The position numbers were made by a program, and so were the translations under genes. 64,000 bases of DNA from Thiococcus pfennigii (GTDB lineage: Bacteria; Pseudomonadota; Gammaproteobacteria; Chromatiales; Chromatiaceae). Position 1 is the stretch's first letter, and the number at the start of each line of letters is the position of its first letter. The notes beneath the pieces were generated by a model that was not told the origin of the DNA, did not search any database, and worked only from the letters and a program-made list of their open reading frames with translations. Positions 8,699-16,462 of the stretch are shown here, piece after piece. The stretch is taken from positions 23,680 through 87,679 of the forward strand of contig NZ_NRRW01000012.1 in assembly GCF_016583835.1 (NCBI RefSeq), in the 5' to 3' direction.

Positions 8699-8962
8699 AT
8701 GAACGACCCGACACCCGACGAACGCTCGCTCCTCGAGGCCCGCTTCGATCATGTCGTCCGGCGCCTGATCGACTGCTGGGGCGACCCCGAATACTTCGAG
8801 CTGGTCTTCGACGACCTCATGTACGACAAGCGCGGCGACCGCAGCGGCTGGCCGTTCGACGCCTTCGAAGAACTCCAATTCCTGCGACGGCTCCATGATG
8901 CGGTCTACGGCGTCTCGCCAACCCATACCGACGTCTGGGACAAGATGACGCCGGACGACTGA
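8699..8962 (+). CDS. Small acidic protein of unknown function
   Basis: This is an 87-aa acidic soluble protein with no signal peptide or membrane segment. Aromatic and charged residues dominate (WGDPEYFELVFDDLMYDKRG, GWPFDAFEELQFLRRLHDAV), suggesting a compact helical domain. I do not recognise the family. It starts at ATG 8699, about 85 bp beyond the structured element at 8438-8614, and precedes the TrpD2-like gene by 96 bp on the same strand. Its codon use matches neighbouring genes, which supports it being real. Confidence 0.55.
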   Translation: MNDPTPDERSLLEARFDHVVRRLIDCWGDPEYFELVFDDLMYDKRGDRSGWPFDAFEELQFLRRLHDAVYGVSPTHTDVWDKMTPDD

Positions 8963-9058
8963 CCCACGGCGGCTCGGTTGCGATCTCGGTCACGCGCCCC
9001 CACCGTTGCGCGGCAGACGCGACCGACAATGACCCCGACGGGACGAGGGAGACCAACG

Positions 9059-10204
9059 ATGACCCACTCCGCGCACCACTCCGCCGGCCAGGCCGGAGGT
9101 GCCCCCGACGATGCGCGCTGGACGATGCGCTCGATCCTCCAGCGCATCGCGACCGGCCCCACCCTCAGCAAGGACATCTCGCACGATGAGGCGCAGCTGG
9201 CGATGGAGGCGATCCTCGCCGAACGGGTCGATCCGGTCCAGGCCGGGATCTTCCTGATCGCGTTGCGGATGAAGCGCGAGACCGACGACGAGCTGAAGGG
9301 CATCCTGGACGCGATCCGCGCGACGACCCATTCGGTCACCGCCGACGTCGACGAGGTCGTCGACATCGCCGACCCCTACGACGGCTACAACCGCTGCCTG
9401 CCGGCGGCACCCTTCGTACCGGCCGTCCTCGCCGCCTGCGAGGTGCCGGCCGTGACCCACGGCCTCGATCGAGTCGGCCCCAAATTCGGCGTCACCCACC
9501 GCCACGTCCTGGCCGCCGCCGGCGTGCCGGTCGACCTCGCCCCGGAGGAGGCCGCGGCGCGCCTCGCCGACCCCGGACTCGGCTGGACCTACCTCGATCA
9601 GCGCGCCTTCAACCCGGCGCTGCACGGCCTGATCCACCTGCGCACGACCATCGTCAAGCGCCAGGCGATCACGACGACCGAGGTCCTCGCCAAGCCGATC
9701 CTCGGGCGGCGCCGCACCCACTACGTCACCGGCTACGTGCACAAGCCCTACCCGCGCATCTACGCACTGCTGGCCCGCCACGTCGGCTTCGACTCGGCGC
9801 TGCTCGTGCGCGGCGTCGAGGGCGGCATCGTGCCGTCGCTGCGCCAGCCCGGCGTCTGCGTCGGCTACCAGCACAGGGGCGAGGAGCAGACCTACGACAT
9901 CGACCCGACGGCCCTCGGCATCGAACAGGTCGTGCGCTCGGTGCCCCTGCCCGACGACCTGCCGCAGACGACGCGCCCGGGCGACGAGATCGCCGTGGCC
10001 GTCGACGTCGGCGCCACCGCACAGGCCGCCGCCCGCGCCGGGCTTGCGGCCCTCGGCGGCGCCAAGGGACCGACCTACGACAGCCTCGTCTTCAGCGCGG
10101 CGCTGATCCTCTGGCACCTCGGGCGCAGCGACTCGCTGCGCGCCGCCGCCGAGCGGGTCCGGGCGGTCTTGGACAGCGGCGCGGCCGCCGAGCGGATCCG
10201 CTAG
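9059..10204 (+). CDS. TrpD2-like glycosyl/phosphoribosyltransferase family protein
   Basis: This 381-aa protein has the anthranilate phosphoribosyltransferase (TrpD) architecture: an N-terminal helical domain containing KDISHDEAQLAMEAILAERV and ALRMKRETDDELKGILDA, then the larger alpha/beta domain. The canonical TrpD pyrophosphate loop GTGGD is replaced by DPYDGYNR, so it is unlikely to be the tryptophan-pathway enzyme. Members of this divergent group (YbiB/TrpD2-like) bind nucleic acid or have no assigned reaction. The gene is followed 8 bases later by a Rieske ferredoxin, suggesting one transcript and possibly a linked function. The ATG at 9059, just after gagggagacc, is preferred over in-frame starts upstream. 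Confidence 0.75.
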   Translation: MTHSAHHSAGQAGGAPDDARWTMRSILQRIATGPTLSKDISHDEAQLAMEAILAERVDPVQAGIFLIALRMKRETDDELKGILDAIRATTHSVTADVDEVVDIADPYDGYNRCLPAAPFVPAVLAACEVPAVTHGLDRVGPKFGVTHRHVLAAAGVPVDLAPEEAAARLADPGLGWTYLDQRAFNPALHGLIHLRTTIVKRQAITTTEVLAKPILGRRRTHYVTGYVHKPYPRIYALLARHVGFDSALLVRGVEGGIVPSLRQPGVCVGYQHRGEEQTYDIDPTALGIEQVVRSVPLPDDLPQTTRPGDEIAVAVDVGATAQAAARAGLAALGGAKGPTYDSLVFSAALILWHLGRSDSLRAAAERVRAVLDSGAAAERIR

Positions 10205-10212
10205 GGGGCGCG

Positions 10213-10545
10213 ATGGACAGCCCCTTCGTCGCGGTCGCCCGGGCGGCCGATATCCCATCGGGTGGCTTCACCAAGGTCGAGATCGCCGGGCGCGCCTTCC
10301 TCGTCGCCCACGTCGGCGAGGACTGGTACGCGGTCGAGGACCTGTGCAGCCACGAGGACTTCCCCCTCTCCTACGGCTGCCTCGAGGGCGGGCGCATCAA
10401 GTGCTCGCTTCACGGCAGCCGCTTCGACCTGAAGAGCGGCCGGCCGCTCGAAGAGCCGGCCGATACGCCGATCGCGACCTACCGGGTCGCGCTCGCCGAC
10501 GGCCAAGTCTGGCTCGACCCGACGGCGCCGACGAACCGAGGCTGA
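10213..10545 (+). CDS. Rieske [2Fe-2S] ferredoxin (NirD/biphenyl dioxygenase ferredoxin type)
   Basis: This 110-aa single-domain Rieske protein carries both cluster-binding boxes: CSH in DLCSHEDFPLSYG and CSLH in IKCSLHGSRFDL, in the C-x-H...C-x2-H arrangement. The intervening sequence and the motif HGSRFDLKSGRP are typical of soluble Rieske ferredoxins that pass electrons to oxygenases or reductases. No signal peptide is present, so it is cytoplasmic. It follows the TrpD2-like gene by 8 bp and no oxygenase lies nearby, so its partner is unknown. The ATG at 10213 is 8 nt after an aggggg. Confidence 0.85.
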   Translation: MDSPFVAVARAADIPSGGFTKVEIAGRAFLVAHVGEDWYAVEDLCSHEDFPLSYGCLEGGRIKCSLHGSRFDLKSGRPLEEPADTPIATYRVALADGQVWLDPTAPTNRG

Positions 10546-10599
10546 CCGCGGACGCCGGCCCGCGCCGGATCGCCGGCAAGCCGGCTCCCACGCCGAGAA

Positions 10600-10630
10600 C
10601 GTAGGGCGGGAAAGCGCAGCGCATCCCGCC
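10600..10630. repeat. REP-like palindrome (inverted orientation)
   Basis: cgtagggcgggaaagcgcag followed by cgcatcccgcc is the reverse complement of the cores at 13-43 and 70-100. It lies in the 323-bp gap between the Rieske and OPT genes; that gap holds two such palindromes and no gene. Confidence 0.7.
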
Positions 10631-10784
10631 ATTCACGGGTCTAGATCGTCGCGCACACCGCGACAGCCCCCATCGGCCGCGTGAGGCGATGATGTTGTGG
10701 ATGAGGGGAGGCGGGGTCGCGAGCGCGGGGGGCGCGCTGCGCAAACTACGCGGCTTCGGCAGCGGCGGGGGCGCTTCATCAGCG

Positions 10785-10814
10785 GCGGGATGCGCTTCGC
10801 TTTCCCGCCCTACG
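10785..10814. repeat. REP-like palindrome
   Basis: A variant of the gcgggatgcgct...cccgccctac core in the same orientation as the window-start copies. It faces the inverted copy at 10600-10630, so the pair could fold across about 200 bp. Confidence 0.65.
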
Positions 10815-10868
10815 CCTGACAAGCCCATCGGCCTTCAAAAAGGCCGCCCGGGCTGGCAGGATGGGCCG

Positions 10869-12602
10869 ATGTCGCAGCGCCACCTGACCATCCGCGCCAT
10901 CGCCACCGGGGTCCTCTTCGGCGCCCTGCTGACGCCGTGCAACGTCTACTCCGGGCTCAAGATCGGCTGGTCGTTCAACATCTCGATCATCGCCCTGCTG
11001 CTCGGCGCCGGCCTCTGGGGCCTGCTCGCGCGCCTGGGCCTGGCCCGGGCACTCACCCGCGGCGAGGGCAACATCGCCCAGACGGCCGCCTCCTCGTCGG
11101 CCAACATCATCTCCGGCGGCCTGGTCGCGCCGATCCCGGCCCTAGCGATCCTCACAGGTGCGAACCTGCCGGCGCCGCAACTGATCGCCTGGGTCTTCGT
11201 CGTCAGCTTCCTCGGCATCTGGGTCGCCTGGTACCTGCGCGACTCACTCCTCCTGCGCTCGGGCCTGCCCTTCCCGACCGGGCGGGCGACCGCCGAGACC
11301 CTGCTCGAGATCTTCAACGAGGGGCGCGAGGCCGCGCTGAAGCTGCGCGTGCTGCTGACCGCCACGGCCGTCGCCGGCACCCTCAAATGGCTCGACAGCG
11401 GCCCGCTCGCGCTACCGCGCCCCAGCCTCGGCTTCACGCTGCCGGCCGGCGGCGCCTTGGTCGGCCACGGTGGCATCACGGCCAAGAACCTGACCTTCAC
11501 CCTCGACCCGTCGCTGATGCTGGCCGGCTTCGGCGCCATCATCGGCCCGCGCGCCGGCCTCTCGCTGCTCATCGGGGCCATCGTCGCCTGGGGCCTGCTC
11601 GGCCCCTGGGGCCTCGCCGCCGGCTTCATCACCCCGGGGCCGGCCGACCCGAGCGCGAGCTGGTTCCCGGCGATGATCGAGTGGCTCCTCTGGCCCGGGG
11701 TCTCGCTGATGGTCGCCTCGGCCCTGACCAAGTTCGCGCTGCACGCGCTCGGCACGCACCGCCGGGGCGCCGCCGTCCCCGGCCCGACGCGCGACGGCGC
11801 CGCCCGGTGGCGCCTGCTCGGCCTCGGCCTCGCGAGCGCCCTGGTCGTCATCGCCCAGGTGGGCATCTTCGGCATCCACTGGGTCATCGCGACGCTCGCG
11901 GTGCCGATCGCCTTCCTGCTCGCGATGGTCGCCTCACGCGTCGTCGGGGAGACCGGCATCCCGCCGATCGGCGCGATCGGCAAGGTCTCGCAACTCGGCA
12001 CCGGCGTCACGGCCCCGGGCGACATGACCTCGAACCTGATCGGCGCCAACGTCGCCGGCGGCGCCGCCGGGCAGAGCGCCGACCTCCTCAACGACCTCAA
12101 GGTCGGCCAGGCGATCGGCGCCCCGCCCGAGCGCCAGATCATCGCCCAGGTCTTCGGTGTGGCGACCGGCAGCCTGGTCGGCAGCCTCGTCTACCTGCGC
12201 CTGATCCCGGACCCGGGGGCGATGTTGATCACGGAGGAGTGGCCGGCCCCGGCGGTCGCGACCTGGAAGGTCGTCGCCGAGACCCTGAGCGCGGGCCTCG
12301 GGTCGATCCCGGCGAGCGCCCTCGCGGCGGTCGCCGTCGCCGGCACGCTCGGCATCGTCATCTCGATCCTCGAGCACCGCCACGGCGCCCGGTGGCTACC
12401 GAGCATGCCCGCCGTCGGCCTGGCGATGGTGATCCCCGCCTCGCTCTCGTTGACCATGTGCCTCGGCAGCCTGATCGGCGCCCTGCTGACGCGCTGGCGG
12501 ACCTCCCTCGCCGAGCGCTTCCTGATTGCCGCCGCCTCGGGCCTGATCGCCGGCGAGAGCCTGGCCGGGGTCGGGCGCGCCCTGCTCGGGATCCTCGAGT
12601 GA
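10869..12602 (+). CDS. OPT family oligopeptide/metal-chelate transporter
   Basis: This 577-aa polytopic inner-membrane protein with roughly 14-16 hydrophobic segments matches the OPT superfamily: an N-terminal block GVLFGALLTPCNVYSGLKIG, a central block PFPTGRATAETLLEIFNEG, and VVGETGIPPIGAIGKVSQLG. OPT proteins are proton-coupled importers of small peptides or, in the YSL branch, metal chelates. The bacterial members are mostly uncharacterised, so substrate is not assigned. The frame is open upstream through the repeat DNA, but the ATG at 10869 begins the conserved region and removes a low-complexity leader. No operon partner is evident. Confidence 0.83.
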   Translation: MSQRHLTIRAIATGVLFGALLTPCNVYSGLKIGWSFNISIIALLLGAGLWGLLARLGLARALTRGEGNIAQTAASSSANIISGGLVAPIPALAILTGANLPAPQLIAWVFVVSFLGIWVAWYLRDSLLLRSGLPFPTGRATAETLLEIFNEGREAALKLRVLLTATAVAGTLKWLDSGPLALPRPSLGFTLPAGGALVGHGGITAKNLTFTLDPSLMLAGFGAIIGPRAGLSLLIGAIVAWGLLGPWGLAAGFITPGPADPSASWFPAMIEWLLWPGVSLMVASALTKFALHALGTHRRGAAVPGPTRDGAARWRLLGLGLASALVVIAQVGIFGIHWVIATLAVPIAFLLAMVASRVVGETGIPPIGAIGKVSQLGTGVTAPGDMTSNLIGANVAGGAAGQSADLLNDLKVGQAIGAPPERQIIAQVFGVATGSLVGSLVYLRLIPDPGAMLITEEWPAPAVATWKVVAETLSAGLGSIPASALAAVAVAGTLGIVISILEHRHGARWLPSMPAVGLAMVIPASLSLTMCLGSLIGALLTRWRTSLAERFLIAAASGLIAGESLAGVGRALLGILE

Positions 12603-12658
12603 GCGCGTCGGCGAGGCGACCGAGACACGACGCCCACCGGCCCAGCCCAGCACTGGAG

Positions 12659-12850
12659 GTGCGGCTTCAGCCGCAGGCAGGCTAGGGCAAGACGGCAGAA
12701 TTCCCGAGACCGCGCGTCGCTGCCTGCAATCCCCCGCGTGGCGCGCGGTAGGAGCCCGCATCAGAGGGCGACATGAACGCGGTCTCGGTATTCTGGAGCG
12801 AGGCACTAGGGCCGTGGGCGCGTTGCGTTGCGGCTGAAGCCGCACCTACA
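12659..12850. repeat. Pair of gcggctgaagccgc palindromes
   Basis: Inverted copies ggtgcggcttcagccgca (12659-12676) and tgcggctgaagccgcaccta (from 12829) bracket about 170 bp. The same repeat with its cctacagcgaat tail recurs at 18661-18722. The 354-bp gap 12603-12956 between the OPT and hemerythrin genes holds these repeats and nothing else I can name. Confidence 0.65.
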
Positions 12851-12956
12851 GCGAATCGGTCGGCAGCCCCCGCGACGAACACACGAGCTTGGGCTAGTAA
12901 CCCGACATCGGTAACCGATCGGTCGCCGAGTCGTGCCGCTTGTCGTGGAATCCTTC

Positions 12957-13421
12957 CTAGGTGTCGTTCGGACTCTTCGCCGGCCGCGCCAAGGGCGTCA
13001 CGGTGCCGCCGGCCGCCGGGGCGCCGGCCTTGACGTGCAGCGCGTACAAGACATCCTCGTCGGCGATGTGGTCGATCAGCCAATCCTGGGTGATGTCGAG
13101 GGCCCGATCGGCCAGGCCCTGGCTGGGGCCGATCAGCGTCAGATCCTGCTCCAGCTCCTCCAGGCGCAGGAAGAAGGCGACGTGCTCCTTCATGTGCGCA
13201 TCGAGCCCCGGGTAGGCGTGGCGACGCATGAAGGCCTCCTCGGTCTTGAAATGCCGCTCGGCATAGCCCCGCATGAAGGCGACCACCTCGGCGACGACCT
13301 CTTTTCCCTTGAAATCCACGATGGCCTCGTAGAGGCGATGCGCCGCATCGAAGAACCCCTGGTGCTGCTCGTCGATCTCGGCGATGCCGATCCGATACGC
13401 GTCCGACCACTCTTTCAACAT
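12957..13421 (-). CDS. Bacteriohemerythrin
   Basis: This 154-aa four-helix protein has the full set of di-iron ligands of oxygen-binding hemerythrins: H20 (IDEQH), H57 and E61 (HFKTEE), H76 and H80 (HMKEH), H118 and D123 (WLIDHIADED). It should bind O2 at a non-haem di-iron site and act in the cytoplasm as an oxygen store, sensor or carrier. Such single-domain proteins are common in microaerobic and phototrophic bacteria. A C-terminal extension of ~25 residues rich in Ala/Pro lies beyond the domain. No neighbour suggests a specific partner. Confidence 0.9.
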   Translation of the reverse strand: MLKEWSDAYRIGIAEIDEQHQGFFDAAHRLYEAIVDFKGKEVVAEVVAFMRGYAERHFKTEEAFMRRHAYPGLDAHMKEHVAFFLRLEELEQDLTLIGPSQGLADRALDITQDWLIDHIADEDVLYALHVKAGAPAAGGTVTPLARPAKSPNDT

Positions 13422-14040
13422 TGTGCCACTGTGCCTCGAATCTCAGTCACCGCCCGGCGCGTCACGATGACGGCCGCTCGCCAAGGCAGCGAGGCTAGCA
13501 CGACCGTGCCCCAGCTCCAACCAACTCGGCGACAAGGCAAATCCGTTCCGATCAGCGAACGCACACAGACGCGGCGACCGACGGGGCCCGCTGGGCGCTC
13601 CGGACGGCGGACCACCCATCGCCGGCAAGCCGCCCCTTACGGGCGCAGCCAGGTCGGGTTACGCCCCGAGGGCCAACCCTACCGCCCGGCAAATGACAGC
13701 ACGGCCTCGGCGGGGCTGCGTTGCCGGCCACCCTGCGCCACCCCGGATGCTGCTCGCCGCCCCGTTGGAGAGCGCCCGACAAGTCGCTCGCAAAGACGGT
13801 CGGCTGATCCAGGAAAAACCTTGCCACACCATGGCTTGCTGCCTAAACTTCATCATCGCCGAAATCGACGGATAGTGACGCGCTGGAATCCGTCGCGACA
13901 CGGCGGGCACCACGCCGACGGCGGCGTCCCGACGAACCTCCCGCCCCCGTCGACGAAACCCACGAAGAATCAGACGGATCGCCGTCGTCCACAGCATCGC
14001 CAAACAGCCGAGGCGCCGACGGCGAAGGGGCAGACAGATC
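13422..14040. other. 619-bp gap without a recognisable gene
   Basis: The region lies between the divergently placed hemerythrin and beta-lactamase-like genes. It has one half-palindrome (gtcgggttacgccccgaggg, near 13650) and a catcgccggcaagccgcccc segment near 13618 that also occurs as a dispersed repeat elsewhere. Short frames here show no conserved domain or suitable ribosome site. Promoters for both flanking genes presumably lie here, but I could not pick out convincing boxes. Confidence 0.5.
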
Positions 14041-14988
14041 ATGGCAGAGCCGGACAAGGCGACAACCGACGGGCCGAACGTCGACGAGCGATTCTCGACG
14101 ACACGGCGCGACCTCCTGACCGGCGCCGCCGCACTCGGCCTCCTGTGGGTCGCGCCCTCGCTGCCGGTCGCCGCACAGCCCACCGCCTCGCTCGAGGCCC
14201 AGGTCAACGACTACATTCAACGACTGCGTCGCCAAGGCAAGATCAGCAGCGACGAACGCACCGCCTGGTCCGTGTACGACTTCACCCGCAGCGCCAAACT
14301 CGTCTCGATCAACGAGGAGACGCCCCTGCAAGCCGCCAGCATGATCAAGCCCTTCATCGCGCTGGCCTACTTCTACCTGGTCGAGAGTTCCGGTGGCCGG
14401 ATCCGCTACACGAGCGAGATCCGCCGGCTGATGGAACACATGATCTGCCACAGCAACAACTGGGCGACCAACCGCCTCATCGACCTCGTCAGCCAACACA
14501 GCTACGGCCGCGGCGCCCAAGACGTCGAGCGCGTGCTCAAGAACAACGCCGCCGGCATCTTCCAGCAGACGCGCATCGTCGAGCGCATCCCGAACGGCGG
14601 GCGCACCTACCGCAACCTCGCCTCCGCCCGCGACTACAGCCGCTTCCTCTGGGCGCTCTGGAACGACCGCCTGCCCTACGCCGGCGAGTTGCGCGACCTG
14701 ATGGCGCTCCCCAATCGCGACCGCATGGCCCGCAGCGTGGCCACCATCCCAGACTCGGTGCGCGTCTACCACAAGACGGGCTCCACCGCCCACCTATGCG
14801 GCGACATGGGCATCATCGAGGCACACGACCGCAACGGCCGCCGCTACCCCTACACCTTCATCGGCATCATCCAGAAGACGAACCGCGCCAACTCCTACGG
14901 CACCTGGATCTCCTCGCGCGGCAACGTCATCCGCCAGGTCTCGGACATCGTCTACCGCGCCATGCGCGCACAGCACCAGCTCGTCTGA
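14041..14988 (+). CDS. Exported class A beta-lactamase-like serine hydrolase
   Basis: This 315-aa protein has a twin-arginine signal (TTRRDLLTGAAALGLLWVA, R22-R23) directing folded export. The penicillin-binding fold motifs are in order: S100-x-x-K103 in ASMIKPF, S138-N-N in CHSNNWATN, and K245-T-G-S in YHKTGST. I see no clear class A E166-type motif, so hydrolysis of beta-lactams is uncertain. It may instead be a peptidoglycan carboxypeptidase or an esterase-like relative. It stands alone with 619 bp upstream. Start ATG at 14041. Confidence 0.82.
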   Translation: MAEPDKATTDGPNVDERFSTTRRDLLTGAAALGLLWVAPSLPVAAQPTASLEAQVNDYIQRLRRQGKISSDERTAWSVYDFTRSAKLVSINEETPLQAASMIKPFIALAYFYLVESSGGRIRYTSEIRRLMEHMICHSNNWATNRLIDLVSQHSYGRGAQDVERVLKNNAAGIFQQTRIVERIPNGGRTYRNLASARDYSRFLWALWNDRLPYAGELRDLMALPNRDRMARSVATIPDSVRVYHKTGSTAHLCGDMGIIEAHDRNGRRYPYTFIGIIQKTNRANSYGTWISSRGNVIRQVSDIVYRAMRAQHQLV

Positions 14989-15191
14989 CCGACCCGGCCG
15001 CGGCCGAAGCCGTCGGTCGTCTGGCGGCGGCCCAAGGTCGCACGGCGGGCCGCAGACCGTACGCCGGGCTCATGCCCGACCGGGCCGATCGGCGTCGGAC
15101 AGCACCTGGTCAGCACTCCCCGCCGGCCGGCCGCGGAGATTCGGGTCAACGCCCCGCGTGGTGCCGTTGGCGGAGGACGTGCTTGGCCAAC

Positions 15192-15211
15192 ATTCCAAAA
15201 CTATTTGGAAT
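15192..15211. promoter_or_regulatory. Perfect inverted repeat, probable ArsR-family operator
   Basis: attccaaa-acta-tttggaat is an 8+4+8 perfect palindrome ending 20 bp before the ATG of the ArsR-rhodanese gene. ArsR regulators bind short AT-containing dyads of this size next to their own start, so autoregulation is likely. The role is inferred from position and symmetry only. Confidence 0.5.
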
Positions 15212-15231
15212 GCGCGAATGAACAAACCGCA

Positions 15232-15900
15232 ATGAACAAACCGCAGATCAAGGCGTTGCTCTATGAGCAAGTCGCTCGGATCAGTAAGGCGTTGTCGAGC
15301 CCGAAGCGGCTGGAATTGCTGGAGTTGCTGGCGCAGGGCGAGAAGACGGTGGAGTCCCTGGCGCGCGAATCTGGCGACGATGTCAAGCTGGTCAGCGCCC
15401 ATCTGAAGGCGCTTCGGGAGGCGCGGTTGGTCGTGGCCCGGCGCGCGGGCCGTTTCATGGTCTACCGCGCGAGCGGGGCCGATGTCGGCGCCTTGCTGGC
15501 GACCCTGCGCGACGTTGCCGAGACCCATCTGGTGGAGCTTCGGCTGGCCCTGGCGCAACTGATCGACGCCGAGGCGCAGCTGACCGGGGTCTCCCGCGAG
15601 CAGTTGCTGGAGCAGGCCCAGCGGGGCGAGGTACTGGTGCTCGACGTGCGCCCGGAGACCGAGTATCGCAGCGCCCACCTGCCCCATGCGCGCTCGATAC
15701 CGCTCGATGAGCTAGAAGACCGGCTGGAGACCTTGCCGGCCGATGTCCCGATCGTCGCCTATTGCCGTGGGCCGTTCTGTCTGATGTCCGAACAGGCCGT
15801 GGCCTTGTTGCGCACACGGGGCTTTCGCGCCGCCCGCATCGAGGACGGCGTCAACGAATGGCTGGCGCACGGCCTGTCCGTCGAGCGACTGGAGGCATAG
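15232..15900 (+). CDS. ArsR-family regulator fused to a rhodanese domain
   Basis: In this 222-aa two-domain protein, residues ~10-95 form an ArsR winged helix (RISKALSSPKRLELLELLAQ, then VKLVSAHLKALREARLVVAR). Residues ~120-220 form a rhodanese domain (VLVLDVRPETEYRSAHLPHA) with active-site loop C178-RGPF-C183. The fusion suggests a repressor sensing sulfane sulfur or persulfide through the rhodanese cysteine. It heads a same-strand cluster with DsrE-like and NifS-like genes, which fits sulfur-dependent control. The frame opens at a TTG (15205) inside the operator-like palindrome; the ATG at 15232 begins the conserved region. Confidence 0.87.
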   Translation: MNKPQIKALLYEQVARISKALSSPKRLELLELLAQGEKTVESLARESGDDVKLVSAHLKALREARLVVARRAGRFMVYRASGADVGALLATLRDVAETHLVELRLALAQLIDAEAQLTGVSREQLLEQAQRGEVLVLDVRPETEYRSAHLPHARSIPLDELEDRLETLPADVPIVAYCRGPFCLMSEQAVALLRTRGFRAARIEDGVNEWLAHGLSVERLEA

Positions 15901-15990
15901 GCCGCGCTCGACGGCCACATCGCCACCAGTCGTTTCCGCGCCGTCGGCAACGGCCATCACCCGCCACAGCCGGATAGGAGAGGGGCGACC

Positions 15991-16347
15991 ATGAGCATCC
16001 TGATCATTCTCAACCGCGAGCCCTACGACAACACGGACGTCACCTGGAACGCGTTGCGCCTAGCCAAGACCCTGACCGATCAGGGCCAGGGCGTGCGTAT
16101 CTTCTTGATGAACGACGCGGTCGATCTGGCGCGCGATGCCTGCAAGGCGCCGGAGCACTACGACCAGGATCTCTCCCAGATGCTCAAGGAGCTGATCGGG
16201 CGCGGGGTGCCGGTGCAGGTGTGCGGCACCTGCATGGCGCGCTGCGGGATCTACAAGAATCACCCCTATTTCGCGGGTGCCGAGTCCTCCACCATGGCCG
16301 CGTTGGCCGAGTGGGTGGTCGACAGCGACAAGGTGCTGACCTTCTGA
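15991..16347 (+). CDS. DsrE-family sulfur-transfer protein
   Basis: This 118-aa cytoplasmic protein of the DsrE/DsrF fold has the N-terminal strand ILIILNREPYDNTDVTWNAL and the motif GVRIFLMNDAVDLARDAC. Three cysteines are clustered in VCGTCMARCGIY, in the loop where DsrE-like proteins carry their sulfur-binding Cys. These proteins accept and pass persulfide sulfur in sulfur oxidation or thiouridine synthesis. The position 90 bp after an ArsR-rhodanese regulator is a recurring arrangement and suggests a small sulfur relay. A gagaggggcgacc ribosome site precedes the ATG. Confidence 0.85.
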   Translation: MSILIILNREPYDNTDVTWNALRLAKTLTDQGQGVRIFLMNDAVDLARDACKAPEHYDQDLSQMLKELIGRGVPVQVCGTCMARCGIYKNHPYFAGAESSTMAALAEWVVDSDKVLTF

Positions 16348-16462
16348 ACGAGCGGCGGGCGATGCCGACGAGGCGTCTAGTCCTGAGGCATCGCGAGGGG
16401 CACCGGGACGCCGCCCGCGTTGGTTCGAACCGCAGGCCCCTGACGAACGACAGGCCACGGTG

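Noticed and set aside
9059..10204. Tryptophan-pathway trpD
   Set aside because: The phosphoribosyl-pyrophosphate loop GTGGD is absent and no other trp gene is adjacent, so the symbol trpD is not used.
12933..15221. A 762-codon forward frame across the hemerythrin gap and beta-lactamase-like gene
   Set aside because: It runs antisense to hemerythrin and out of frame with the beta-lactamase-like gene, and its Arg/Pro-rich content is typical of an off-frame translation.
16422..16430. tRNA T-loop-like ggttcgaac
   Set aside because: No acceptor stem, anticodon arm or CCA end can be built around it. The bases form a small palindrome only.
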